Origin: Paenibacillus prosopidis
GTDB taxonomy: Bacteria > Bacillota > Bacilli > Paenibacillales > Paenibacillaceae
Direction of reading: 5' to 3'
NCBI RefSeq assembly: GCF_003337375.1
Contig: NZ_QPJD01000003.1
Location: 62,001-126,000, forward strand
DNA: 64,000 nt
Made by a program: the position numbers and the translations under genes. Below, piece after piece: positions 9,228 to 17,804 of the stretch (positions are counted from its first letter, which is position 1; each line of letters begins with the position of its first letter). Under the pieces are notes generated by a model. The model was not told the origin of the DNA. It saw only the letters and a program-made list of their open reading frames with translations, and searched no databases.

Positions 9228-9426
9228 TGCTTCTCACCAGCTCTGCTGCGAGCATATTTTCAATCAAGAAGACGCGTTGTGCGCCCGAGTTTATACAGAA
9301 CGCTCTTACGTAACCGTTTCTAACGGAGATGACCCGAATTCTTCGTTTAGTGAACTTGCCTTTCCTGCTCATATAAATCATATCAACGACACAACCGATT
9401 GATTTGAACCATTTTTCCAATGTCAT
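9217..9426 (-). CDS. 69-aa WYL-like small protein, first gene of the SOS cassette
   Basis: 69 aa. I do not recognise a named gene. The pattern VDMIYMSRKGKFTKRRI..VRNGYVRAFCINSGAQRVFLIENMLAA resembles a stripped-down WYL domain: strand with IxY, turn, R-I-x-x strand, Y-V-x-A-x-C strand, R-x-F-x-I-x-N-I-L. No HTH or other domain is attached. ATG at 9424-9426 follows GGAGGG on the minus strand. It lies directly under the LexA-box promoter and overlaps the polymerase start by 11 nt. WYL domains often sense nucleic-acid or DNA-damage ligands; a role tuning the polymerase is inference only. Confidence 0.75.
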   Translation of the reverse strand: MTLEKWFKSIGCVVDMIYMSRKGKFTKRRIRVISVRNGYVRAFCINSGAQRVFLIENMLAAELVRSNVS

Positions 9427-9440
9427 GATGCTTCCCTCCG

Positions 9441-9502
9441 AAATAAGAACTTTTGTTCTTATTATATACAGAAATAAGAACTGTTGTTCTTATTATATAC
9501 AG
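9441..9502. repeat. 31-bp tandem duplication of a LexA-box promoter unit
   Basis: Two head-to-tail 31-nt units differing at one base inside the box spacer (TTTT versus TGTT). A third, truncated unit follows (9503 onward) with a different spacer, GCGC. Confidence 0.9.
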
Positions 9503-9514
9503 AACGCGCGTTCT
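9441..9514 (-). promoter_or_regulatory. Promoter region with three tandem LexA (SOS) boxes
   Basis: Three GAAC-N4-GTTC palindromes at 9447-9458, 9478-9489 and 9502-9513, the core of the Gram-positive LexA/DinR box. The first two lie within nearly identical 31-bp units in tandem (9441-9471 and 9472-9502, one mismatch) and extend to AATAAGAAC/GTTCTTATT arms. Minus-strand TATAAT sequences occur at 9461-9466 and 9492-9497, so each unit also carries a -10-like element; -35 elements are poor. Drives the mini-WYL/polymerase/YolD operon. Confidence 0.88.
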
Positions 9515-9520
9515 TATTCT

Positions 9521-9930
9521 AGAGGTTTTTTGTGGTTATTATTTACATGGGCTGGTGGAATGCTCCGGCTGGATAACGGTAAAAAAGGGCGCTAGTGGTG
9601 GTATAATCGGTGGGTTAGGTAGAAATAACGGTAAAATATGGTCTTATCATATGGCTGAGCGAGCCGCTCTCTGCCTTGTCCATACATAAAAAGGAAATAA
9701 GTGGTTGCTTTGAGAATATAGGTACGCAGGAGGCTGGAGCGGAGTCAATTGAGCTAAGGGAGACGAATCCATTTGACAAACATAAGTTATAAAGAGAGAT
9801 TCAATCGAGGCTAAAAGATCAAAGTTCAAGGAATAAAGCTCACACATTGTATTTATTTACCATCAATGATAAGGTGATCATATAAAACCAACTAAAAAGA
9901 TTGGAATTTGAATTAGCGGAGGAGAAAGCA
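9521..9930. other. Gene-free stretch between the SOS cassette and cysK
   Basis: About 400 nt without a supportable gene. It holds two copies of ATAACGGTAAAA (near 9573 and 9625), a TATAAT at 9602-9607 without a -35, and TTGACA at 9773-9778 without a matching -10. I see no T-box or SAM-riboswitch motif ahead of cysK. Confidence 0.5.
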
Positions 9931-10866
9931 GTGTCAAAAATTGCAAAGAACCTTACAGAGCTCATCGGAAATACACCATTATTAGAGCTTTCCAGCTTTA
10001 TGAAAAAAAATGAGGTTGAATCAACGCTTATAGCCAAGTTGGAGTATTTTAACCCGGCAGGAAGCGTAAAAGATAGAATTGGTTTTGCGATGATCAAAGA
10101 TGCTGAAGAACGGGGCCTTATTAATCAAGATTCCGTTATCATCGAGCCTACAAGTGGAAATACGGGCGTTGGTCTAGCCTTCGCTGCAGCTGCTCTAGGA
10201 TATCGTTTGATCATTACTCTTCCGGAGAGCTTTAGCGTAGAGCGCCGGAAGCTGCTCATTGCTTTGGGGGCAGAACTGGTTCTTACCCCAGCTAACGAAG
10301 GGATGGCCGGTGCGATCAAAAAGGCGGAGGAAATAGCGGCAGCAACTCCGAACTCTTTTGTGCCCCAGCAATTTAACAATCCGGCGAATCCAGAGGTCCA
10401 TAAGAGAACCACTGCTGAAGAGATTTGGAGAGATACGGACGGCGAAGTGGATTTTTTTGTTGGCGGCGTCGGTACAGGGGGCACGATTTCCGGAGTCGGT
10501 CAATTGCTCAAAGAAAGAAAACCGGCGGTGAAAATCGTTGCAGTCGAGCCGTTTGATTCTCCCGTGCTTTCCGGCGGCAGCAAAGGGGTTCATAAAATTC
10601 AAGGAATCGGTGCCGGGTTTGTTCCGGGCAACTTTGATAGATCAGTTGTCGATGAGATTATTCAAGTAAAGAATGAAGATGCATTCGAAACAGCAAGGCA
10701 GTTAGCCAGAAGCGAAGGCTTGCTGGTCGGGATTTCATCAGGCGCTGCGGTTTACGCTGCACTCCAAATCGCCCGGAGATCCGAAAATAAGGATAAACGA
10801 ATTGTTGTGCTGCTCCCTGATACGGGGGAGCGCTACTTATCTACGGCGCTTTATCCGGAAGCCTAG
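9931..10866 (+). CDS. cysK: Cysteine synthase (O-acetylserine sulfhydrylase)
   Basis: 311 aa from GTG at 9931 (CGGAGGAG 6 nt upstream; the open frame extends further but with no better start). PLP lysine K47 in [11 protein letters not shown], the TSGNTG substrate loop near 71-76 and the GTGGTISG phosphate-binding loop are all intact, as in CysK/CysM. Makes L-cysteine from O-acetylserine and sulfide in the cytoplasm. No regulatory cystathionine-beta-synthase domain. Codon use is somewhat more AT-rich than in the core genes around it. It stands alone; a terminator follows. CysK versus CysM cannot be settled by eye. Confidence 0.93.
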   Translation: MSKIAKNLTELIGNTPLLELSSFMKKNEVESTLIAKLEYFNPAGSVKDRIGFAMIKDAEERGLINQDSVIIEPTSGNTGVGLAFAAAALGYRLIITLPESFSVERRKLLIALGAELVLTPANEGMAGAIKKAEEIAAATPNSFVPQQFNNPANPEVHKRTTAEEIWRDTDGEVDFFVGGVGTGGTISGVGQLLKERKPAVKIVAVEPFDSPVLSGGSKGVHKIQGIGAGFVPGNFDRSVVDEIIQVKNEDAFETARQLARSEGLLVGISSGAAVYAALQIARRSENKDKRIVVLLPDTGERYLSTALYPEA

Positions 10867-11007
10867 AGCTATACATTAAAGCAGCTGCCGATTAAGTGTG
10901 GCGAAGTCTCTGGGAGGAAGGGTTTTGTCGGCCATTGAAACTTAACAAACAATTCGGCATCTCGAAATAAGCGCGTTCAATAAACTTTCTTAGTGGTTAA
11001 AAATTGT

Positions 11008-11040
11008 AAGAGGCTATCCCAAGGGACAGCCTCTTCATTT
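11008..11040 (+). terminator. Intrinsic terminator after cysK
   Basis: AAGAGGCTATCCC / GGGACAGCCTCTT stem (11008-11020 and 11022-11034, short loop, one mismatch) followed by CATTTTA. It lies 140 nt beyond the cysK stop, in the convergent gap with the next gene. Confidence 0.7.
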
Positions 11041-11094
11041 TACCCCGGAAACTGAATTTCAGAACCAAGCATAGAGCAGCTCTATTGCAGTGAC

Positions 11095-11766
11095 CTATGC
11101 GGTTATTGGCGGATTGCTCGACACTTCGGCTTTAGGATGCTTTTCGAAAGCGAGAATCGCCCCAAACCATGCCCAAACCAGAAACTGGATAGGGTAAATA
11201 AACATCATCACGGATTCAACGGGTACAAACATCAATACGGTAAGTACAAGGTATCCGATGGACGGCCATTTGGAAATTATCTTAGCGCGAAGGAATCCGA
11301 TACACATTAGGATCGTGCCCAACATTGCCATAGGCATCATAGCCATAAAAATATACTGTCCTGGTCCGTTGCTCATTTGAATGCTCATGACCAAATCGGA
11401 TGCTTCCTTCATTTGCGCTTCGGTCGTGATATCCTTAAAAAATACCGGGTAATCGAAAATTTGCAATGCAGCGTGCATAAGGTCAAACACGAACACCGAG
11501 AAAAAGAGACCGTATCCGATCCATCCCCACCATTTCAGCTTGCTTGCATGGCGAAGAAAGAGTCCGGCAAACCCCATTAGGAGCACGGTAACTGCGAGAA
11601 GTAAGGCGACATGGGTCCAGACGGCGACATCCACGAAGTATTTCATTTCCTCCATATCGTGGGGTACATCCTCCAAATGTACGAACTGGATGATTGTAAT
11701 GACGATCCCCGCCAATAACATGGCCCATCCGCTAAAACGAAAAAACTTTTGTGGTACAGTAATCAT
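11095..11766 (-). CDS. Six-helix membrane protein of unknown function
   Basis: 223 aa, strongly hydrophobic. Probable membrane helices near residues 13-30, 50-70, 80-100, 135-158, 165-185 and 190-210; a short extramembrane loop (HLEDVPHDMEEMKYFVD) follows helix 1. I do not recognise a family. ATG at 11766 has AAGGAG about 9 nt upstream on the minus strand; a TTG two codons earlier is too close to that site. It is divergent from the two-component system, with two identical-core palindromes between them, so it is a plausible regulatory target of that system. Confidence 0.75.
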   Translation of the reverse strand: MITVPQKFFRFSGWAMLLAGIVITIIQFVHLEDVPHDMEEMKYFVDVAVWTHVALLLAVTVLLMGFAGLFLRHASKLKWWGWIGYGLFFSVFVFDLMHAALQIFDYPVFFKDITTEAQMKEASDLVMSIQMSNGPGQYIFMAMMPMAMLGTILMCIGFLRAKIISKWPSIGYLVLTVLMFVPVESVMMFIYPIQFLVWAWFGAILAFEKHPKAEVSSNPPITA

Positions 11767-11856
11767 TTTCAAACACTCCTTTTTTAAGAATCATTATTGA
11801 TTGCCTCGCTTGATCCTCATCATAATCGTCCCGGCGTCCCGGCCACAGCGTCTTTT

Positions 11857-11876
11857 GTTCCCGACTTGCCGGGAAC
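11857..11876. promoter_or_regulatory. Palindromic operator-like site 1
   Basis: GTTCCCG-N6-CGGGAAC. Shares the exact core TTCCCGAC-N4-CGGGAA with a second site 46 bp away (centre to centre). Lies between two divergent genes. Confidence 0.6.
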
Positions 11877-11902
11877 TTCCGCGGGATCGAGTCTACTGAA
11901 AG

Positions 11903-11922
11903 ATTCCCGACCCATCGGGAAT
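11903..11922. promoter_or_regulatory. Palindromic operator-like site 2
   Basis: ATTCCCGA-N4-TCGGGAAT, same core as site 1. It ends 10 bp before a TATACT -10 element (11933-11938) reading toward the kinase gene, so it overlaps the -35 position, as expected for a NarL-type activator or a repressor. Confidence 0.6.
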
Positions 11923-11978
11923 ACGGTCATGTTATACTGATGGAAAAACTTCTAAGGCAGTTCAAAGGCGGGTATTAG

Positions 11979-14092
11979 ATGAAAGGTACATATAAGGGAG
12001 CGCTTCGTCTTCCTCTCTTTATTGGTGCGCATGCGTTATGGTGGATCGGACTGGCGATGTCGCTCGTTGTATCTTTTTTTAGCCACTGGTTTGGAGTCTT
12101 TGCATATTCGGATCCATGTGTCGGAGAAGGATGTACGAGTTATTTTAATATGGATGCTTCACAATTCGAGGGGATGGCCCGATATGGAATCTCATCGGAC
12201 TTATACGCGGCGTTTACGGTCATATTGCTCGCCATACAAAATTTATCTTCATGGGCCGTAGGGTTTCTGCTCTACCGATACGGATGGCGGGACCTTTACT
12301 GCGTAACCGCTTCTTTGCTGCTTATCGTGACAGGTACCATATTCAGCTCGGATGATGCCCTTTTCGCAAATTATCCGGCCCTGACCCAAATGTTTTTCGT
12401 TCTGAACTCATTTGGCTCAATGTATATCTTTTTTCTTTTTCTTTTTCCTGAAGGGCGATCATACCAAGATGGACGGCGATTCCGGCCGTTATCTGGGTAG
12501 TCATGATGATCACCAGTTATGTTTGGCCGCTGCCGTACTTCAATCTCCAAGATTATCCCGCCGTCAAAGGAATCTATATGTTCCTCATGCACGGGTTGGT
12601 TATGGGCGTTCAGATCTGGCGTTACCGATATGCCAAAGAAGAACAAAAGAGGCATATACGCTGGTTCATTTGGGGAATGGGCTGTTATTTCATCGCCGGA
12701 TTGACTGCCGGATTTCCGATTTTCGTTTCAAACGGGATTCTTCGCATGCTTACGCAAATCTTTTTATACACCGGCCTATTGTTCATTCCTTTCTCTATCG
12801 GCATGATGGCACTGGACCGGCTGCAAAAAAGATCGGTGGTTTTCAACCGGACCTTGGTTTATATCGTGCTAAGCACGATGAGCATCATGGCATATGCGCT
12901 TCTTGTAGGCGTTCTCGGTACGCTCATGCAAGGAAAAATGAATGCGATCGTGACGTTGATGGCCACTGGATTGATCGCTGTCCTGTTCCATCCCCTCCGA
13001 GAACGAGTACAAAGAGCGGTCAATCATCTCGTATACGGTGAACGGGACGACCCCTATCGGATGTTATCGGGACTTACGGAGCGTCTCGAAGGTGCGCTAA
13101 CCCATCGATCTCTGCTTCCGGCCATTGTTGAAACAACCGCAAACGCTTTGCGCATCCCATACGCGGCAATCGAATCTGTGGATAAAACGGGAGAGATTCG
13201 ACGTTTGGCGGAGTACGGCATCCGCGACGGCGAGACCGTAAGCGAAGTGCCGCTGGCCGTGCAAGGCGAAACGGTTGGCCGTCTCGTTCTCGGCATTCAT
13301 CGCGTAAGCGAAGCGCTGCCGCCGAACAAGAGACGGATGCTTGACGACTTAATCCGCCAGGTGAGTATTGCCGTGCAAGCGGTACGGTTGACCGACGAGC
13401 TCCGGCGTTCGCGTGAGCGGCTTGTGAGCGCCCGTGAAGAAGAGCGGCGGAGACTGCGCCGCGACTTGCACGACGGGCTCGGGTCGGGGCTTGCCAGCAT
13501 GATGCTTCGATTGGACGAGGTAATGACGATATGCGAAAGGGAGCCTGAGCGAACAAAGCAAACGCTGCTGACCGTTCAATCACAGATGCGGGAAGCGGTC
13601 GCCGATATCAGGCGGTTGGTTTATGCGCTCCGGCCTCCCGCACTGGATGAATTCGGTCTGGCTTTCGCCGTTAAGGAACTTGCTCATCAAATGGAAGAGG
13701 GAAGCATGCGTGTAGTTCACGAAGGTTTCGATCGCAGATTGAAGCTGAATGCGGCGGCGGAGGTGGCGATTTATCGTATCGTGCAAGAAGCATTGACGAA
13801 TGCGGTCAAGCATTCCGGGGCAAGTTTATGCAAGATTTCGCTGCTGCCGGGGGAAGGCGGTTTACATTTGGAGGTTGCCGATAACGGGCGCGGATTGCCG
13901 GGCGCCAAGAGAAACGGAATCGGCATTGGATCTATGCATGAACGCGCCGAGGAGCTGGGCGGAAGCTGCTCGTTATCATCCGTTCCCGGAAAAGGCGTGC
14001 GGTTGAACGTATTCATTCCAATTGATCAGGAGGATATAAACGATGTATCAAAACCAATCAGAGAAGGAATCGATTCGCATCTTGCTCGTTGA
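11979..14092 (+). pseudogene. Sensor histidine kinase (NarL/DesK class) interrupted by a one-base frameshift
   Basis: Two open frames together encode one kinase. The first (11979-12500, 173 aa) has four or five membrane helices and ends FLFPEGR then garbled sequence to a TAG. The second frame resumes IPRWTAIPAVIWVVMMITSY from about 12461 and runs to 14092, with more helices, a GAF-like region, HisKA_3 (RRDLHDGLGSGLASMM, phospho-accepting His) and HATPase_c (NAVKHSG, DNGRGLPG, GIGSMHERAEELGG). Losing one base near 12458-12460 explains the break; restoring it gives FPEGRxIPRW. Either a real mutation or a read error. The following response-regulator gene is intact and overlaps the end by 50 nt. 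Confidence 0.85.
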
Positions 14093-14717
14093 CGATCATC
14101 CCATGTTCCGGGAAGGACTGCTCTCGACGCTCCAATCGGTTCCGGAATTTACCGTCGTCGACGAGGCGCAGGACGGAGAAGAAGCGGTACGTCTAGCCGA
14201 GGAGCTTCAGCCGGATATCATCTTAATGGACGTTAGCATGCCCGGATTAAACGGAATCGAGGCGACGCGTGCCATCGTTCGAACCAGCCCGCATATTCAC
14301 ATCCTGGTCCTGACGATGTTCGATGACGATACGTCCGTCTTTTCCGCTATGCGTGCCGGCGCCCGCGGGTATATGCTCAAAGGGGCGCAGAAGCAAGAAA
14401 TCGTGCGCGCCATTCAAGTCGTCGTCGGAGGAGAAGCTATCTTCAGCGCCTCAATCGCCAGGAAGATGATGTATTATTTCGAAATGATGCAAGGTCAAAA
14501 AGCACTGAACAACGCGTTCCCCGGATTGACCGAGCGGGAGCGCGAAGTTCTCGAATGGATCGCCCGGGGATCGGGGAACGGGGAAATTGCCCAGAAGCTC
14601 GGCCTCACGCTAAAGACGGTTCGCAATCATGTGTCGAACATTTTGAATAAACTTCAAGTGACGGATCGCGCTCAGGCCATCTTGCTTGCACGTGAGGCCG
14701 GATTCGGTTTGGAATAG
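14043..14717 (+). CDS. NarL/FixJ-family response regulator
   Basis: 224 aa. Receiver domain 10-125 with LLVDDHP acidic pocket, phospho-acceptor D63 in ILMDVSMPG and the conserved Lys in YMLKGA; a LuxR-type HTH covers about 155-215 (LTEREREVLEWIARG...GEIAQKLGLTLKTVRNHVSNIL). ATG at 14043 follows AGGAGGA. It overlaps the kinase gene by 50 nt, so the two are translationally linked. Likely binds the twin palindromes at 11857-11922 (inference). Confidence 0.93.
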   Translation: MYQNQSEKESIRILLVDDHPMFREGLLSTLQSVPEFTVVDEAQDGEEAVRLAEELQPDIILMDVSMPGLNGIEATRAIVRTSPHIHILVLTMFDDDTSVFSAMRAGARGYMLKGAQKQEIVRAIQVVVGGEAIFSASIARKMMYYFEMMQGQKALNNAFPGLTEREREVLEWIARGSGNGEIAQKLGLTLKTVRNHVSNILNKLQVTDRAQAILLAREAGFGLE

Positions 14718-15007
14718 CCATTAACCGGCAGCACCACAAATTCAGCCGGAGACAGGATTTCAGATACCCATTTACCTTTTTTGCCTGTTACTTTAATAGA
14801 AAAGAGGAGCTGCAGCGTAGCAAGCTCCTTCACTATCGTTTCCGTTTAGTTTAGTTTCGCCAGTCCTCTGATCACAAAACCTTTCTAGGACCCTCCAGAA
14901 GCTTCCCTATATTCAACCCCATTCTTGGTAGTCACGTTAGCGCCGTATACATATTTACACCCATAATGCGCCAAAATAGATGCAACATGGAAACGAAAGG
15001 TGCCGTT
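14718..15007. other. Gap between the response regulator and the ger operon
   Basis: About 290 nt. Contains an 8-bp stem (GAGGAGCT ... AGCTCCTT) near 14801-14829 without a T-run, possibly a weak transcription end. No confident sporulation promoter was found ahead of the ger operon. Confidence 0.4.
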
Positions 15008-16555
15008 ATGAACAAAAAAAACGCAGGGCCGCTAACGCCGCTCAGTCCATCACTGCATGCGAACGCCGAAGCGATTCGTAATCGCTTCGGCGGCAGCTGC
15101 GATATAGTCGTCCGGTTTTTTCGCAGCGATGCGGCTCCGGATCGTGAGCTGGCGATTATTTACGTGAGCGGAATAGTGGATGCAGAGACGATTAATGAAA
15201 GCGTCATGGAGCCGTTAATGTCGCTGAAGCTGCCGCAGCATGCGTATGTCAAGGGCGGAAAACTGCTCGAGGCGCTGCGCAATTGCGTCGTTTCAATCGG
15301 TTCGATAAAGGATGTCAGTACGTTAGAAGAGGCACTTCAATGTTTGACGGACGGGCTATGCGTCATTATGGCGGATGGCAGTCCGGCGGCATTAATAGCT
15401 GAAGTCTGCGGAGGGGAGCAGCGAGGTGTCACTATTCCGCAAACGCAGACCGTTATTCGGGGACCGCAGCACGGCTTCGTCGAAAATATTCGAGTCAATA
15501 TCAGCTTGATTCGCCGAATTATCCGATCGTCCGACCTTCATATACAGATGCACAAGATCGGCCGGCAAACGCATTCGAACGTGGCTGTATTGTATTTGCA
15601 CGGGACTGCGGACGAAAGCATTGTAAAAGAAGTATATCGAAGACTGGCAGCAATCGACATAGACGGCGTTCTCGAAACAGGCTACATCGAAGAATTTATT
15701 CAAGATGAGACGTTTACGCTGTTCCCTACGCTATTGAATTCAGAACGGCCGGATACGGTTGCGGCCGCCCTGCTGGAGGGCAGGGTCGCGATCATGGTTG
15801 ACGGGACTCCGCTGGTGCTGATGGCGCCGACTACTTTTTTCACTTTTTTTCAATCACCCGAGGATTATTACCAAAGGTTTGATATTGCGTCATTCGTTCG
15901 AATCATACGGTACGCAGCGTATGTCGTTGCCATGCTTTTGCCCGCTTTATATATTGCAGTAACAACGTATCACCAGGAGATGCTGCCGACTACATTGCTC
16001 ATTAGTCTGGCGGCGCAGCGCGAAGGTATACCGTTTCCGGGTCTCATTGAGGCGCTTCTTATGGAAATGACGTTTGAAGTATTGCGCGAGGCAGGACTGC
16101 GCATGCCGCGGGCTATCGGACCTGCGATTTCTATTGTTGGCGCACTCGTGTTAGGACAGTCTGCCGTGCAAGCCGGCATCGTCTCGGCTGGTATGGTCAT
16201 TATCGTTTCCTTCACCGCTATTTCAAATTTCGTTATGCCGGAATTTAATATGGCGGCTACTTCCCGTATTATCCGGTTCGTCTACATGCTGATGGCGGGT
16301 GTCTTCGGTTTTTTCGGTATTTTCATTTCGGTGTTGTTTACGCTGATCCATCTGACGTCGCTGCGCTCCTTCGGAGTACCGTACATGTCGCCGCTGGCGC
16401 CCGGGCCGACGAAGCAGGGAATTTGGCGGGATGTATTCATCCGGCTGCCATGGTGGGCAATCGTGCTTCGGCCGCTCGATTTGAGCTTGCGTAATCCAAA
16501 ACGGCGGCCGAATGGAAGAAAACCGCCGGCACAGCGTCATTCTGATAAGCCGTAA
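15008..16555 (+). CDS. Spore germination receptor A subunit (GerA/GerKA family)
   Basis: 515 aa. Long soluble N-terminal part (residues 1-280) with DIVVRFFRS, a Y-V-K-G-G-K-L segment and MVDGTPLVLMAPTTFF, then about five membrane helices, including the conserved SLAAQREGIPFPGLIEALLM and a P-R-A-I-G-P segment; typical GerXA. The subunit is part of the nutrient receptor in the spore inner membrane. ATG at 15008 (AAAGGTG, 5 nt spacing) is preferred over in-frame ATGs at 14966 and 14987. First gene of an A-C-B operon. Confidence 0.92.
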   Translation: MNKKNAGPLTPLSPSLHANAEAIRNRFGGSCDIVVRFFRSDAAPDRELAIIYVSGIVDAETINESVMEPLMSLKLPQHAYVKGGKLLEALRNCVVSIGSIKDVSTLEEALQCLTDGLCVIMADGSPAALIAEVCGGEQRGVTIPQTQTVIRGPQHGFVENIRVNISLIRRIIRSSDLHIQMHKIGRQTHSNVAVLYLHGTADESIVKEVYRRLAAIDIDGVLETGYIEEFIQDETFTLFPTLLNSERPDTVAAALLEGRVAIMVDGTPLVLMAPTTFFTFFQSPEDYYQRFDIASFVRIIRYAAYVVAMLLPALYIAVTTYHQEMLPTTLLISLAAQREGIPFPGLIEALLMEMTFEVLREAGLRMPRAIGPAISIVGALVLGQSAVQAGIVSAGMVIIVSFTAISNFVMPEFNMAATSRIIRFVYMLMAGVFGFFGIFISVLFTLIHLTSLRSFGVPYMSPLAPGPTKQGIWRDVFIRLPWWAIVLRPLDLSLRNPKRRPNGRKPPAQRHSDKP

Positions 16556-16573
16556 CTAAAGGGAGGAACGGCA

Positions 16574-17788
16574 ATGAATAAATGGAAGCTGTTGCTGCCG
16601 CTGTTCGTCTGTATGCTGGCTGTCGGCTGCTGGAACCGTGTGGAGCTTAATGAGATCGGGATTGTTTCGGCAACCGGCGTGGATTGGAAGGACGGAAATT
16701 GGGTATTGTCCTATCAGGTTGTTATTCCGCAAGCGATCTCTGGAATGAGTGGTGTAGGGGGCGGTTCGGCGGCGTCGGTCAATGTGTTCTCGACGAAAGC
16801 TGAAGGCTTTAGGGCCGCAATTAGCAAAGCGAGCCAAGAGACGTCGCGGCGGCTCTATTTCTCGCACAATCAAATCGTTATTGTTGGGCAGGAGGCTGCC
16901 CGTAAAGGGATGGCGCCTCTGTTCGAAACTTATTTGCGCAATCATGATGCGCGCGAAACGGTAAGCGTATTTCTGTCCAAAGGAAGTGCGCGCCACATGC
17001 TGGAGCAGCTTATCCCGCTTGAGAAAATACCTGGCGCAGCCATTCAGCGCATGATTACCAATGAAGAAATAAACAGCTCTACGTATCGGCAAATGACCAT
17101 CCATCAAGTGCTGCTGGATTTGATGGGTGCAACAAAGGCCACCGGCATACCGGGCTTAGTGGTCTCAGGCTCAAGAGAAAGCATGAATCGGGCAGATAAG
17201 CTGAGCCAAACGAATACACCTTCTAAAGTAAGGCTGTTCGATTTGGGACTGATTTCCGAGGATAAATTGGTCGGATGGATTTCCGGCGAAGAAAGCCAAG
17301 GCGTCATGTGGCTTAAGAATCATGTGAAGAGAGCCGTGATACCGTTCGCTTGCACGGAAGAAGCCAAAGGACAGAAGAGCTCTTCCATTCGCATCATTCA
17401 TGCCGAGACGAAGCTGCGGCCGGAGCCATCGGGCGGCAAATGGATTATGCATGTGGATGCTAAGGCGGTTGGGACGTTGATGGAGTACAATTGCGGAGGC
17501 GATCTATCGAAACCTGCACAGGTGGAGAAGGCAGAGAAATTCATAGAAGCCGAAATCACTTCCATCATGCAGAAAGGCTGGAAGGCCGTTCGCAAGTACC
17601 GGACGGATGTTGTAGGCTTCGGCAATGTCATACACAAAAAATACCCGAAGCAATGGGCTGAAGCGAAGGATAACTGGACAGAGCTGTTTCCGCAAACAAC
17701 GTTGAAAATAACGGTAAGGGTGAAGCTGAATTCGGCAGGTATGAGCGGCAGCGGCTTCAAGAGTGAGCAGGAAAAAAGGCGTTCATAA
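16574..17788 (+). CDS. Spore germination lipoprotein, Ger(x)C family
   Basis: 404 aa. Lipoprotein signal with lipobox LAVGC (C19), then CWNRVELNEIGIVSATGVDW, the standard opening of Ger(x)C proteins, and a C-terminal GerC domain ending in KITVRVKL. Anchored on the outer face of the spore inner membrane, it works with the A and B subunits of a germinant receptor. Starts 18 nt after the A gene behind GGGAGG; the B gene follows after 16 nt. Confidence 0.93.
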   Translation: MNKWKLLLPLFVCMLAVGCWNRVELNEIGIVSATGVDWKDGNWVLSYQVVIPQAISGMSGVGGGSAASVNVFSTKAEGFRAAISKASQETSRRLYFSHNQIVIVGQEAARKGMAPLFETYLRNHDARETVSVFLSKGSARHMLEQLIPLEKIPGAAIQRMITNEEINSSTYRQMTIHQVLLDLMGATKATGIPGLVVSGSRESMNRADKLSQTNTPSKVRLFDLGLISEDKLVGWISGEESQGVMWLKNHVKRAVIPFACTEEAKGQKSSSIRIIHAETKLRPEPSGGKWIMHVDAKAVGTLMEYNCGGDLSKPAQVEKAEKFIEAEITSIMQKGWKAVRKYRTDVVGFGNVIHKKYPKQWAEAKDNWTELFPQTTLKITVRVKLNSAGMSGSGFKSEQEKRRS

Positions 17789-17804
17789 AGGGGAGGGAGA
17801 CAGT

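Noticed and set aside
9441..9520. CRISPR-like tandem repeats
   Set aside because: Units are contiguous with no spacers, contain LexA boxes, and no cas genes are near.
12412..13041. A 209-codon frame overlapping the kinase in a third phase
   Set aside because: No motifs; the kinase membrane and catalytic segments account for the DNA. The frameshift involves the other two phases.
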